Below are positions 25,536 to 35,182 of a stretch of 64,000 nucleotides of DNA, piece after piece. The notes under the pieces were generated by a model. The model searched no databases. It worked only from the letters and a program-made list of their open reading frames with translations, and was not told the DNA's origin. The DNA is taken from NCBI GenBank assembly GCA_963730305.1, contig CAVSRB010000002.1, positions 310,001-374,000 of the forward strand. The letters are read 5' to 3'. Every line of letters begins with the position of its first letter. Within the stretch, counting starts at the first letter, position 1. Made by a program: the position numbers and the translations under genes. The DNA comes from CAMYMQ01 sp963730305. GTDB taxonomy: Bacteria > Pseudomonadota > Alphaproteobacteria > Bin65.

Positions 25536-26329
25536 CGGTAGATCCTCAGCACGGTGCCGACCGGCACGTCGGCCGGGTCGGCGATGTGGTTGGCGGCGGT
25601 CAGGTCTTTCAGCGGCACGCCGTAGAGCTGCGAGATCGACCACAGCGTGTCGCCCGGCTTCACCGTGTGGGTCGCCGGCGAGAGCGCCCGCTCGGCGATG
25701 TCGAGCAGGGACGTGAACTCGGCCGGGATCGCCGGCAGGCCGCGCAGCGACCGGCGGACGAGCCCGTAGACGCCGTCGGCGAAGGAGCGGCGGTCGCCCG
25801 TCGCCTCCCGATGCTCGATTTCGGCGTGCGCGGCGGCGTCGGGTTGCCCGGCCGGCGGGCCGGCGCGCAGCCAGCGCTTCACGGAGAAGCACGGGCAGGC
25901 CTTGGGCGGCGCCCCGGTCAGCTTGATCAGGTCGCGGTGGCCCATCGTGTTGGTCTCGCGGCCGATCGCGGGCGCCCGCGCCCACAGGTCCCGGGTCAGT
26001 TTGCCCAGCGCGGCCCACTGGGCGTCGGTGTAGTTGTTCTCCGGCGTGGCGCCGTCGGCGGCCACGCCGCCGGCGAGACAGACGCCGATCGAGCGCGAAT
26101 TCCAGTTGGCATGCCGGTAGGCGCCGACGTTGCAGTCGCCGACATGCGCGCCGGGCACGGCCAGCGATCGCCCTTCCTGGACGGCGCCCGCCCGGGTGAT
26201 CACGAAGTTGTAGCCGATGCCCTTCCAGCCGAACGACTTGTGCAGCCGGTCGATCCACGCCGCGTCGATGTCGTCGGACGCGCGGGTGGCCGAGCAGTGG
26301 ATGATGAGGTGGTCGTGGGTCAGGGTCAT
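25532..26329 (-). CDS. Phage endolysin: zinc amidase with C-terminal LysM
   Basis: 265 residues. Residues 1-155 are an N-acetylmuramoyl-L-alanine amidase (PGRP/T7-lysozyme type). Zinc ligands are His11 in IIHCSAT, the His of TMGHRDLIK, and a Cys in KACPCFSVKRW, with Tyr in GYNFVI as candidate proton donor. After a linker, residues 215-265 form a LysM domain (HTVKPGDTLWSISQLYGVPL). There is no signal peptide, so export depends on a holin. It overlaps the upstream gene by four bases (ATGA) and the downstream one likewise. Confidence 0.93.
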   Translation of the reverse strand: MTLTHDHLIIHCSATRASDDIDAAWIDRLHKSFGWKGIGYNFVITRAGAVQEGRSLAVPGAHVGDCNVGAYRHANWNSRSIGVCLAGGVAADGATPENNYTDAQWAALGKLTRDLWARAPAIGRETNTMGHRDLIKLTGAPPKACPCFSVKRWLRAGPPAGQPDAAAHAEIEHREATGDRRSFADGVYGLVRRSLRGLPAIPAEFTSLLDIAERALSPATHTVKPGDTLWSISQLYGVPLKDLTAANHIADPADVPVGTVLRIYR

Positions 26330-26583
26330 TTGTCGGCCTTCCGGTCCAGCTTGTCCTCGATGCGGCGGAGCAGGCCCTTGATCTCGGCGATGTCGGTGGC
26401 GCTGCGGCGTTCGACCCGCTCGATGCGCTGGCGGTTGAAGTGGATGTGCTGGGCGTTCTGGTCGGTGCGGCCCTCGATGCGGAAGACGTAGAACAGGGCC
26501 GAGACCAGCAGGATGCCGGTGGTCAGCAGGTGGCCGATCGAAACGGTCTTCTCGACGTGGAAGCCGGGGTGACTCTCCGCCAT
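26326..26583 (-). CDS. Small membrane and coiled-coil protein, holin candidate
   Basis: 85 residues with one central membrane helix (LLTTGILLVSALFYVF) followed by a charged helical C-terminus (RRSATDIAEIKGLLRRIEDK). It is directly upstream of the endolysin with an overlapping ATGA. Single-helix proteins with this layout in lysis cassettes are often class III-like holins or regulators of lysis; no motif settles it. Confidence 0.65.
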   Translation of the reverse strand: MAESHPGFHVEKTVSIGHLLTTGILLVSALFYVFRIEGRTDQNAQHIHFNRQRIERVERRSATDIAEIKGLLRRIEDKLDRKADK

Positions 26584-26584
26584 C

Positions 26585-26944
26585 TCAGAACACGCTCCGA
26601 TCAGGCACGGGGGCGGCCTGCGGCGGCGGGGTCGTTCGCCCGGGCGGGCGGCCCGCGCCGATGGCGCAGCCGACGCCGGCGGCCAGCACCCGGATCAGCG
26701 TCCAGGTGCGCGTCGCCGGGTTGACGAAGAGGATGACCGTGGCGGCGCGGCCGATCCGGCCGGGCGCGAACGGCCGTTCGCCCCACCGTCGCGCCAGGTA
26801 GGCGGCGTGCGCCGTCAGCGGCGCGCAGAGCGGCGGCGGTGCGGCCTTCGGCGCGGCATGGGGCGGCGCCGTCTTGGCGTAGGCGGGGGTGCAAGGCGCG
26901 GACAGCGTAAGTGCCGCCGCCAGCGCCAGGGCGAGGCGTGTCAT
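26585..26944 (-). CDS. Secreted hypothetical protein of the lysis region
   Basis: 119 residues beginning with an Ala-rich signal peptide (LALALAAALTLSAPCTPAYA, cleavage after AYA). The mature part is Pro/Ala-rich, then AYLARRWGERPFAPGRIGR and ATVILFVNPATRTWTLIRVL, and a Pro-rich tail. It ends 1 base before the next gene, so it is in the lysis operon. No family is recognised. A secreted protein between the terminase and holin genes could modulate lysis or protect the cell from superinfection; that is speculation. Confidence 0.65.
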   Translation of the reverse strand: MTRLALALAAALTLSAPCTPAYAKTAPPHAAPKAAPPPLCAPLTAHAAYLARRWGERPFAPGRIGRAATVILFVNPATRTWTLIRVLAAGVGCAIGAGRPPGRTTPPPQAAPVPDRSVF

Positions 26945-27024
26945 GGCAGTCTCCTGATGTCGGATGTGGAGGGATGTTCCGCGGGCCGCCGTGCGCAGCG
27001 GGCTACGACGGAACCACGGGCGGT

Positions 27025-28566
27025 CTAGACGTCGAAGTCGCTGTGCGCCGTGACCGGCATGGCGAAGCCGCGCCAGTTGCCGCGACCCGGTTGGCTAGTC
27101 CGGCCGGTTCTCGTGACCGCGTCAAAGCGGACCGGCTCGGCCAGGAGGCAGCCGCTGACCGCGTCCAGGCCGTCGTCGGCGCAGCGGGTGTCGGCCCGCC
27201 ACTCGCGCATCTCGCGCACGAACGGGGTCTGCCAGATCGACCGGTGGGCGCGCAGTGCGCCGGCGGCCAGGATCGCGTCGAACGCGCCGACGATGCGGTC
27301 GGCCTTGTTGCGCTCGGAATGCTTCTCGCTCACCGAGCAGTCGAGGCCGTCGCGCCGCAGGGTTTGTCGCAACAGGCCGGGCAGGAACCGCCCGAGGCCA
27401 TTGGTCTCGATGGTCACGGCGGGCAGGAAGTTGCGCCGTGCGAAGCGGGCGACCGCCCGGCAGAGCTGGGTCGCTTCGTCCTCGTCCTCGACCCGCGCGG
27501 GGTCGTGGGTCAGGTAGCTGACCTCGTGCAGCCAGTATCCGCCGTCGGCGTCGGCGAAGACGCAGGCGATCACGCTGGCGTCGCCGATCCGCGGCGAGCC
27601 GTAGGCGGGGTCCCACCAGCAGGTCGCCGATACCATGCGCGTGCCGGCGAGGTGCAGCGACGGAAGGCGGTTGGCCTCGCGGTAGTCGAGCTCGCCGTCA
27701 TAGGGCTTCATCCGCTCGGGGTCGAGCCGGCAGTCGGCGATGTCGACCGGCTGGAGCAGGTGCTGGCTGGCGAATTTGTTGGGCCCGGTCCGCCGCCGGA
27801 TCTCGGCGATCCGCTCCGGGGTGAAGCGCTCCGGCCAGGCCGAGGCGCCGTCGGCGTCGAGCAGCGGCCGCTCGTAGCGGGCGAAGCCGTCGAGGAAGGG
27901 GCGCTCCTCGCCGGCCTCGCCGCGCGGCTCGCGAGCGTAGATCGAGTAGTAGCTGTGCGGCGTGCCGATGTAGAGCTGCGTTCCGCCCGGGACGAGGACG
28001 TAGTCGATCTCGTGCAGCTTGGTGCGCAGGTCCGCGCGCTTGGCCGCGGAATCGCAGGTGCGCGGCACCTCGACGTCGTCGCAGATGACGACGTCGGCGC
28101 GGCTGCCGGTGAAGTTGCCGGTGATGCCGCGCGCCAGCACCGAGGGGTCGCGGAACTCGCCCGGCCGGTTGACCGTGAACTGGTCGGCGGCCCACTGGTC
28201 GGCGCGGGCCGGCTTCAGCCCGGCGGTGGCCGGGTGGCGCTCGATGACCCGCTTGACGTTGCGCACCATCTTGCGCGCCAGCGCCAGATCGGCGGCGAGG
28301 ACCAGGATGCGGCGGTCGGGATCGTTGGCCAGCAGCCAGGCGCAGAACAGCCCGACGAGCGTGGACTTCCCGGCCGACCGGAACGCGAGCAGGAGGAGCC
28401 GCGCGTCACCCTCCCGCCACCGTGCACCCAGCCACGCGGCGATGTCGTGGTGGATGCGGGGCGTTTCGAGGTCCTGGTGGGCGTTCCAGGCATGGACGAA
28501 GTCGGGGAAGGGGGTGCGGGGGGACGCATGCTCGACCAAGGATTGACCTGTTGGTTGGATAGGCAA
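27025..28566 (-). CDS. terL: Phage terminase large subunit
   Basis: A 513-residue packaging motor. Walker A is FRSAGKST (residues 62-69), Walker B ADVVICDD (157-164). The RNase H-like nuclease domain begins around WWDPAYGSP with its metal-binding Asp, and a later DDGLDAVSG carries another acidic residue. It cuts concatemeric DNA and pumps it into proheads through the portal. The sequence type resembles podophage large terminases. No small-subunit gene is identified in the island, although the small gene at 46993-47358 could fill that role. Confidence 0.92.
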   Translation of the reverse strand: MPIQPTGQSLVEHASPRTPFPDFVHAWNAHQDLETPRIHHDIAAWLGARWREGDARLLLLAFRSAGKSTLVGLFCAWLLANDPDRRILVLAADLALARKMVRNVKRVIERHPATAGLKPARADQWAADQFTVNRPGEFRDPSVLARGITGNFTGSRADVVICDDVEVPRTCDSAAKRADLRTKLHEIDYVLVPGGTQLYIGTPHSYYSIYAREPRGEAGEERPFLDGFARYERPLLDADGASAWPERFTPERIAEIRRRTGPNKFASQHLLQPVDIADCRLDPERMKPYDGELDYREANRLPSLHLAGTRMVSATCWWDPAYGSPRIGDASVIACVFADADGGYWLHEVSYLTHDPARVEDEDEATQLCRAVARFARRNFLPAVTIETNGLGRFLPGLLRQTLRRDGLDCSVSEKHSERNKADRIVGAFDAILAAGALRAHRSIWQTPFVREMREWRADTRCADDGLDAVSGCLLAEPVRFDAVTRTGRTSQPGRGNWRGFAMPVTAHSDFDV

Positions 28567-28638
28567 GCTTCCTCGCAGGTGCTGGCTGATCGGCAGGAGG
28601 CGGCTAGTGTTCGTCCGCGGCTTTTGCTACCGTTCGTC

Positions 28639-30030
28639 ATGCTCTCCCGACGGATCGTTTGGCTCTCCGTGCCGCTATTGCTGGCAGTCGTGTTCATGCC
28701 GCTGCTGGTTCTTCCGAGCCTTCAACACGACGACTACAATTTTTTCCGCGTCTTGGACAATTCAACATTCTGGTTTCGTCATCCTCAGAGCCTTTTCATG
28801 TTCTACTTCGGTAGACCGATCCAGGGCATTCTGGGTAGCCTTTACACCTACATCGTTCATTCACCCACGGACATTGCGTGGCTGCGTCTAATATCTATCA
28901 CGTTCCTATCTGCATCTGCGTTGATGCTCATAAGAGCGGTCTCTATTCCGAAAGCCAATTGGATAAACAAATTCGAAATTTGGGTTGCAATTATGCTTCT
29001 ACCGGGAGCTCAATTTTACGTAATTCTAGGATTTATTTCACAAGCAACTATCGGTTCTTTTTTCGCTCTCTTCGCCTCCGTTTTATTCATTCGATCTTCG
29101 AAGTTCTGGCCGATCTCTGCTTTGCTGGTGTTGATTGCCTTATATACATATCAAATCGCCGCGATGTTTTTTCTCGTGCCGCTATTTGCGAAAGTGCTGT
29201 TCACGGACCTGAGTGAATGGCCAAGAACGCGAGCTACGATTGTTCGAGGAGTCATTCTCCTGATTGCGTGCTGTTTGCCTTATTTTATTATTCATAAATT
29301 TATAGTCATTCCAGAACTTCTGCTTTCTCATCCCGAAGGCGCTCATGTCATTCAGAAGGGGTCTATCTATGAGATCAACGTCTCCCTCGATCCCATCAAG
29401 AAGGCCGAGTTTTTTGTAAACAAGTTAGCGTATTTCGCGCTAAATCTGTGGAACATTTATCAGACGCGAATTCTGGCCTTTGCGGTCCTGCTATTGATCG
29501 CCTTTGGCTGCGTGCGCCGCTTCTCGAGGAACGGCTGGCAGCCGGCGCTGGCCTGCTGTGTTCTACTGCTGATGGCGAACGCGCCGAACCTCGTGGCTGC
29601 AGGCGGCTACCCGGCGTATCGTACGCTGGTTCCTTTCTCTGCGATGATCGTCCTGCTGCTGATTTGGGCACTCCCAAAGCCGGCCATCCACGTTCTATTC
29701 GCATGGGCGCTAATCTCTGCGAGCGTGAACGTGGCTCTGGTTGCCGGGAGCAACTTCCTGCAATTCGAGTATTTCGGGGCGAGGGCAAGAGAGGCCATCG
29801 CCAAGGGGGCAACCGAAATTCAAGTGATTCGGCCCACGAATACGAACATTTCGCTTTTTGGGCTTCCGGTTCGAAATGACGAGTTTGGGATCCATATGGT
29901 GCCAGGCGTGTATTCCTACGCGCTTCGGGCCCACGGACTGAAAGCAAAGGTGATCTTTAAGCCGAAGCCGGGGGTGCCAGTGATCGATATGTCGCGGCTC
30001 AAGTTCCGGTCTCTTCTATCGGCCAAATGA
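28639..30030 (+). CDS. GtrII-like membrane glucosyltransferase (candidate O-antigen conversion gene)
   Basis: 463 residues with roughly ten hydrophobic helices. The first periplasmic loop begins LQHDDYNFFRVLDN, matching the acidic (DD) motif that follows helix 1 in the GtrII family of polytopic sugar transferases; VHSPTDIAWLRL lies further on. The gene runs on the plus strand, opposite to its neighbours, and is clearly less GC-rich, so it looks like a late insertion (moron). It lies between the tail-fibre and terminase genes. GtrII proteins modify O-antigen and can block phage adsorption; that role is inferred. No gtrA/gtrB pair is visible. Confidence 0.7.
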   Translation: MLSRRIVWLSVPLLLAVVFMPLLVLPSLQHDDYNFFRVLDNSTFWFRHPQSLFMFYFGRPIQGILGSLYTYIVHSPTDIAWLRLISITFLSASALMLIRAVSIPKANWINKFEIWVAIMLLPGAQFYVILGFISQATIGSFFALFASVLFIRSSKFWPISALLVLIALYTYQIAAMFFLVPLFAKVLFTDLSEWPRTRATIVRGVILLIACCLPYFIIHKFIVIPELLLSHPEGAHVIQKGSIYEINVSLDPIKKAEFFVNKLAYFALNLWNIYQTRILAFAVLLLIAFGCVRRFSRNGWQPALACCVLLLMANAPNLVAAGGYPAYRTLVPFSAMIVLLLIWALPKPAIHVLFAWALISASVNVALVAGSNFLQFEYFGARAREAIAKGATEIQVIRPTNTNISLFGLPVRNDEFGIHMVPGVYSYALRAHGLKAKVIFKPKPGVPVIDMSRLKFRSLLSAK

Positions 30031-32165
30031 TCTTGCGCAACAGCTTCGGCGGAGCAGTGGAAGCCGCGACCCAGGTAAAGTGCCCATCGAAGGCGAGGTG
30101 GTAGAAGTTGTCCTGGCCGCTCGCCGCAATCCAACTGCCTTCGCGGACTAGCCCATTGTCGGTGTCGCCGCAGCGGACCACTCGACCAGGTGACGTATTG
30201 CACGGGACCATAATAGTGTTCCCAACACAGACTGGCCAAGTCGCGTTATTCTCGCCGCTATCTAGCGTTAGCTTGTCGGCTTCGATCATGTTGATCCAGT
30301 CGATCCGGACCACCCTGTCGGGGTTTAAGCCATAGGTCGTGGCATATATTTTGCCATCACTACTCAACGTGTGGTTACCGTAGCTCTCGCCATCGTTCCA
30401 GGCTGTCAGGTTCGCTGCGTAGAAGACGTTGTTGGGATACACTCGGATCGAGGCGTCCGCGCTCCCGTTTGTGCTGTAGGCGCCGTTGTAGTCCGCTAGG
30501 ACGCCGTTCGTCCGGTCGGCGCTATCATAGCGCAGCCCTAGATAGTTCGAGGCGTTGCCAGCCGAGTACTCGATCAGGACGTAGTGATCCTCGGTGTTTT
30601 GGATCACTATCGGCGTAGCCGGACGAAACCGCATCCAGATCGGATTGGCGGCTGAACTAGGTAAGGTCGACACGTCCACCGTTCCCAGAGTGCCGATGCT
30701 ACTGTCGTCCGACGATTGCCTGATGCAAACCGTCGCCGTGCCAGAGGGGGCGCCGACCTTGTCGAGCAGGAAATCGACCTCAGAGATCTTGTTGCCGGCG
30801 GTCATTGAGAACTCTTTGGCCCGCGCGCGACGTCGCTCCCGAATAGATCGCGCGCCGACTGTCGAGGAAACGGTTGTCGGCGTATGGAAGTGCAATCGTG
30901 ACCATGGTTGCCGGATCGACTTTGATCAGCTCGAAGGGCACCACATCAAGGCCCACCATGAGATGTGTGCCCGTCCATTCAATCCCTTGCGGGAACGTGT
31001 GATAGGCTTCGCCGGTCCAAACGGCAGTGGACGTCATATCCGAAGGATCGATCTTTGCGACCTTGCCCGGCGAGGCGCTGTAGAGGCAGACGTATACGAA
31101 GGTGCCATCCGACGTCATGAATTTGGCGGTGTTCTCACCGGCCGCGCCCGTCCAGACGGCGACTTTAGTCATGGTCGCTGCGTCGATCTTGACTACCTTG
31201 CCGGGAGACGTGGCGCACGACACGTAGAGATGGCCGCCCAGTAGGATCATGTGGTGGGCGCTCTCCTCGCCTGTCGCGCCGTTGTAGACGGCGACTGTGG
31301 CGCGACTCGTGCGGTCGATCTTGGTGATCCTGATCTTGGCATCGGTCGTATTGCCGCCGGCGAGATACTCGTACCTCTCGTCGTAGACGACCGCGACTGC
31401 GCCGCTATCGGAAGCATCGCCGGTCCAGACTGACACTAGCCGGTCGCCGATCGATGCGGGCTTCACCGTGACCATCGCATTCCAGTCGATTACATACGGG
31501 CTGGCAATCGGCTCCCTAAACTGCTGCCGCGCCGTCCACTCCTGCGCCTCGTCGAGCTTCGCCGTCTCCGCGTCGTAGGCTTGCACGTCCGCGCCGATGG
31601 CCAGGCCGGCTGCGGCGCGGGCGGCGGCCAGGGTTCCGGCCTGGAGCACCGGGGTCATGGCTGCCGAGACCGCGACCTCGCCCAGCCCACCGCTGATGGC
31701 AATCGGGTTGCCGTCGCCGTCGAAGCCGAGCAGGCCGTTCGCCCGCGCGTCCTTCGACGGGAGCACCAGCTCCGCGCCGGCGTCGGTCGGCGAGGCGCGC
31801 ACCGCGCGGTCGTTCTCCTCGGCGAGCTGTTGGATCATCGCGGTCTGCCGGTCGAGCTCGTCGTTGATCGTCTTGGCCCGGAAGGCGCCGCCCTCCTGGA
31901 AGTCGGTGGTGCGCTCGACCGGGACCGCGCGCCGCAAGGTGACCCGGACGCCGTCGGCCGGGGCCGCGTCGAAGTCGACGGCCCCGCCGGCCGAGTCGCC
32001 GGCGCCCGACACCGCGAAGCCCGCGGTCTGTTCGGTCTCGTCGAACCAGACCTTGAGGTCGCTGTCCTCGAAGATCGGGAAGGGGAAGGTGAACTGGGTC
32101 TGGACGCCGTCGGCGACGTACTGGACGCGCGGCGAGACGTCGCCGATCATGATGTGCTCGGTCAT
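29999..32165 (-). CDS. Tail fibre protein, T7 gp17-like N-terminus; one frameshift
   Basis: The N-terminal 150 residues are the T7-fibre-type tail-binding domain (VQYVADGVQTQFTFPFPIFE and KTINDELDRQTAMIQQLAEE). Residues from about 230 form blade-like repeats (KIDAATMTKVAVWTGAAGE, KIDPSDMTSTAVWTGEAYH). The frame as given stops at 30780, but deleting one G near 30822 joins YSGATSRAAKEFSM to TAGNKISEVDFLLDKVGAPS, a jelly-roll-like receptor domain that runs to 29999. Restored length is about 721 residues. I treat it as one gene. It converges on the glucosyltransferase gene, and the two stop regions overlap by 32 bases. Confidence 0.82.
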
Positions 32166-32270
32166 GGCTCCACTCGGTTGTCGGGTTGGGCTGTGGGGGA
32201 GGGCCGGGGGGATCGCCGACCCGCGCGGCTAGCGGCTGCCGGCGTGCTGTCCCTTCGGCGGCCGGGCTCC

Positions 32271-32718
32271 TCAACCGGGCCGCGCCCGCTTTCGCGAACG
32301 ATCCGCCGATATCGACCAGCGCCCGGTCGCGGGCCTGGGCGGCGTGCAACAGCGCCGTGCGGTTGCTGTTCTGCACGTCGAGCAGGTTCGCCTGGAGGCC
32401 GAGGACGCGCTGCTCGGCCGCGTCCTTGCCCCGCCGGGCGCTGCGTTCCTGCAGGCCCTCGAGCACCGCGGCGGCGGAGCCGTCGGCCGAGCCGATCCCG
32501 GCGGCGCCGAAGCGGGCGCGCTGCGTTGCCTGGCCGGCCTTGAGCGCCTCCTTGCGGCGGCGTTGCTCGATTTCGTTGGCCAAACGGGTCTGCTCGGCCT
32601 GCAGGGCATAGGCGCGGTTGTTCGCCGCGATCTGGGCCTTGGCCGACTGGTTGGCCTGCGCCGCGGTCACGGCGCCGCTGACCAGCGACACCAGCGCGGC
32701 CGTTTCGAGTCCGGACAT
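32271..32718 (-). CDS. Virion core protein, T7 gp14-like (3' end uncertain)
   Basis: About 148 residues. An Ala-rich start (SGLETAALVSLVSGAVTAAQ) is followed by a long helix with AEQTRLANEIEQRRRKEALK and ARFGAAGIGSADGSAAAVLE. That pattern is common to small internal virion proteins encoded before the tail fibre in podophages. In the given sequence the frame runs on without a stop far past the homologous end; a +1 shift near 32290 reaches a TGA at 32271, which I take as the true end. It would be ejected with DNA or form part of the tail tip. Confidence 0.6.
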
Positions 32719-32780
32719 GCGGTCTCCTTGGATGATGGGAAGGTGAGGGCGTCGACGGGCGGGGCGCCCGGGGCCGGCCG

Positions 32781-33431
32781 TCAGCCGGCGTTCCGCTTGA
32801 ACCAGTCGGCGGCGGCTCGACGGAGCCGCACGCCCCGCGGCGACGTCGGGTCGTAGTAGTCGGGATCGCCGATCATCCGATCCACGGCGGCGCGGTTCAG
32901 GTCGCCGCCGTCCTTGCCCAGCTTGTCGATTTCGGAATCGTCGAGCCAGAAGTCGAAGGGCGGTGCCAGGCCTTGGCGGTGGCCGGACCGGCGCTTCTCG
33001 ATCGCGCGATAGCGGTCGATGATTGCGCGCCGGTCTTCGTAGTGCGGGTCCGCCATCTCGCGCCGGCGCGCGTCCTCTGCGGCCTTGCGCCGGCGCTCTT
33101 CCTCGGTCTTCCGCCGCAGGCGCTCCTGCTCGTCCCCTCGTCGCTGCCGCTCTTCCTCGGCTTCTCGACGCTGCCGCTCTTCCAGCTTTTGAAGCTCCTC
33201 CGCTTCAAAGCGGTCTTCTTGCTTCAATGCCCATTCGAGTTGTTTCCGGTCCCCGTCCCCCGAGTACCATTTGCGCAACGCTTGGCGGTTCGCTTCGTGC
33301 TTGCTGCGGATGGCCGCCCTGGCGCTGCCGAATAACTTGTTGAAGACCGTCGGGCCGACGCTCTTCATGCCTTCGACATCGCGCTGCCTCGCCATTGGCA
33401 CCCGGAAGCGCGGGTATTTCAATTCGGCCAT
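32781..33431 (-). CDS. Charged coiled-coil phage protein
   Basis: 216 residues from the ATG giving AELKYPRFRVPMARQRDVEG. The central 80 residues are an almost uninterrupted Arg/Glu/Lys helix (EERQRREAEEERQRRGDEQE), then a globular tail with DPDYYDPTSPRGVRLRRAAA. It lies between the Sel1 genes and the gp14-like gene, the place where T7-type phages keep internal virion proteins. The repeated IGDPDYYDP motif resembles the YxDPT segment at the end of the scaffold protein (MDDPRYWRDADP). The function is not known; a structural or internal-core role is inferred. Confidence 0.65.
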   Translation of the reverse strand: MAELKYPRFRVPMARQRDVEGMKSVGPTVFNKLFGSARAAIRSKHEANRQALRKWYSGDGDRKQLEWALKQEDRFEAEELQKLEERQRREAEEERQRRGDEQERLRRKTEEERRRKAAEDARRREMADPHYEDRRAIIDRYRAIEKRRSGHRQGLAPPFDFWLDDSEIDKLGKDGGDLNRAAVDRMIGDPDYYDPTSPRGVRLRRAAADWFKRNAG

Positions 33432-33552
33432 CGATGCGATCCTTTCTGCGCTTGTTGGTTGCATTGGAGAAATGGGTTCACTATTCTTGTTTTGTTCCGA
33501 CGTCTCGATTGCGGTCGGTCGGTTTGAGGTCCATGCGTTCGTGGGTCGTGCG

Positions 33553-34269
33553 ATGAAGAAAGCCCTGCGCATCCTGTTCTGGTCGTTCGGCGGCCTGTGC
33601 GTGCTGCTCGTCGTCGCGCAGCTCGGCGCTTTCGCGTATGGCGGCCGTTCCCTGGTCACGTGGGCGACCGGCCAACTGTGGCCGTGGGCTGACTACAGCG
33701 ACCTGAAGCAAGCGTGGCGCGGCGACGCCAAGGCCCAATACAAAATGGGCCATGCCTTCTATGTCTTCGGCATGCGCGGCGGCGACGCGTGGCGCGATTC
33801 GCAGGCCTACAAGTGGTTTTCGCGCGCCGCGAAGCAGAACCAGCCGGACGCGATATGGGCGCTCGGCAAGATGTACTGCAACGGGCAGTACGTTCACCGT
33901 GACGTGGCGCGCTGTGCTGTGTTGCTTCGCCGGTCGGCGGCTTTGGGTAACCTGACCGCAGTAATCGATCTCGGCAAAATGTATCTCTGGGGGCGTCATC
34001 TCCCGTTCGAGCCGCGTCAGGCGCTGGCTGTGTTCGATCGTGCCGCGGCCAAGTCCAGCGGGGCTGCCCTGCGCGCTGGAGGTATCCTCTACTATGCCAT
34101 CGGCGTTCCGAAAGACGATACCGGTGCCCTCGCGCGGTACTTGTTGGCCCGAAAGGAATCGGGGCTTGCGCGCCGCCTGATCAAGGAGCGCTGGCCGCAG
34201 CTCTCACCGGAGACGGAGGCCGCGGCCCGGAAGATCGCCGACCGGCTTCGGCGACAGGCAAAGCCGTGA
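33553..34269 (+). CDS. Sel1-repeat protein with N-terminal membrane anchor
   Basis: 238 residues. Residues 4-28 form a membrane helix (ILFWSFGGLCVLLVVAQLGA). The rest contains Sel1-like helical repeats, such as YKWFSRAAKQNQPDAIWALG and LLRRSAALGNLTAVIDLGKM. Sel1 repeats mediate protein-protein contacts, often in the periplasm. The gene runs against the phage late genes and has lower GC than they do, so it is probably cargo. It is followed by a second protein of the same architecture, suggesting duplication. Confidence 0.78.
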   Translation: MKKALRILFWSFGGLCVLLVVAQLGAFAYGGRSLVTWATGQLWPWADYSDLKQAWRGDAKAQYKMGHAFYVFGMRGGDAWRDSQAYKWFSRAAKQNQPDAIWALGKMYCNGQYVHRDVARCAVLLRRSAALGNLTAVIDLGKMYLWGRHLPFEPRQALAVFDRAAAKSSGAALRAGGILYYAIGVPKDDTGALARYLLARKESGLARRLIKERWPQLSPETEAAARKIADRLRRQAKP

Positions 34270-34312
34270 TGGTCCGGCCCGCACATCCTGGCGGGATCGA
34301 GGGAGGCTCGTG

Positions 34313-35138
34313 ATGGCGAGAAGGATCCTTCGCTACTTCGTGATCGCGGCGACGGCGATCGTGGTGGCGGAAGTCGCGGTGGCCGCCTGGTACATCTGGC
34401 CGGCATTCTGGATCGCGGTCCGATATGAACTCGTTCGAAGCGAAGCGTTTGGCCGACGCCAAAGCAGGCAACTCGACCGCCCAGTTCGCCGAAGGCCGGG
34501 CAGCGTATAGGAAGCTGGAGAGGCTGGACTGGTCGGATCCGACCGATGCCGATCGCGACAAGTCGGTTTTGGCGAAGCAGCGAGGTGCGGCGAAGGCAAA
34601 GGCGCGTCTCTGGCTCGTCCGCTCGGCCCGGCAGGGCCACCCCCTGGCAGTCAGCTTGCTCGGGTCCGACTATTGCGATGGCAAACTGTTCCAGCGCGAC
34701 GTCAAGCGCTGCCTCGCCCTGAAGGCGCTCGCCGCACGGTACGGGGACGGCACGGCTGCCAGTTCGTTGGCCGAAATCTATTTGAACGGCTACTACGGCG
34801 ACCGAGATCTGGCCAAGGCGATCCGTTGGTATCAGCGCTCCGTCACGGGGGCGGAGACCGAGATGTACTGGCGTCGACGCCGTGCCTTCCGCGCGGCCCA
34901 CCTGTTGACCGGCGCCTTCGGCGGCAAGGCCGACCTGCAGCAGGCGTTCACCTGGTTCCTCGTCGCCCAGAAGATCGGCGATGCCGCTGCCGGCGATCGG
35001 GCCAAGGCGCTCAAGGCGAAGCTGAGCGCGGAACAGGTGCGTGCTGCCGAAGCGGCCGCGGAAAAGATCGCTGCGACGGCGGAGTCGCCGCCCAAGCTGC
35101 AACGAATCCCCAAGTCCGAGCTGCCTTCCTATCTGTGA
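34313..35138 (+). CDS. Second Sel1-repeat membrane protein, one frameshift
   Basis: The N-terminus (RRILRYFVIAATAIVVAEVA, a membrane helix from ATG 34313) and the Sel1 body (ADAKAGNSTAQFAEGRAAYR, IRWYQRSVTGAETEMYWRRR, YCDGKLFQRDVKRCLALKAL) are in adjacent frames. One extra base between about 34405 and 34430 explains the break. Restored length is about 274 residues, the same layout as the gene 43 bases upstream. A shorter start at ATG 34425 would leave a soluble protein without an anchor. It converges on the tail tubular B gene. Confidence 0.7.
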
Positions 35139-35182
35139 CCATTGCTGCTCGACCGTTCCGGGTCGTCCTGCCAACGTCCGCC

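Noticed and set aside
28567..32165. Diversity-generating retroelement, as in the podophage BPP-1
   Set aside because: No reverse transcriptase and no template/variable repeat pair were seen around the fibre gene.
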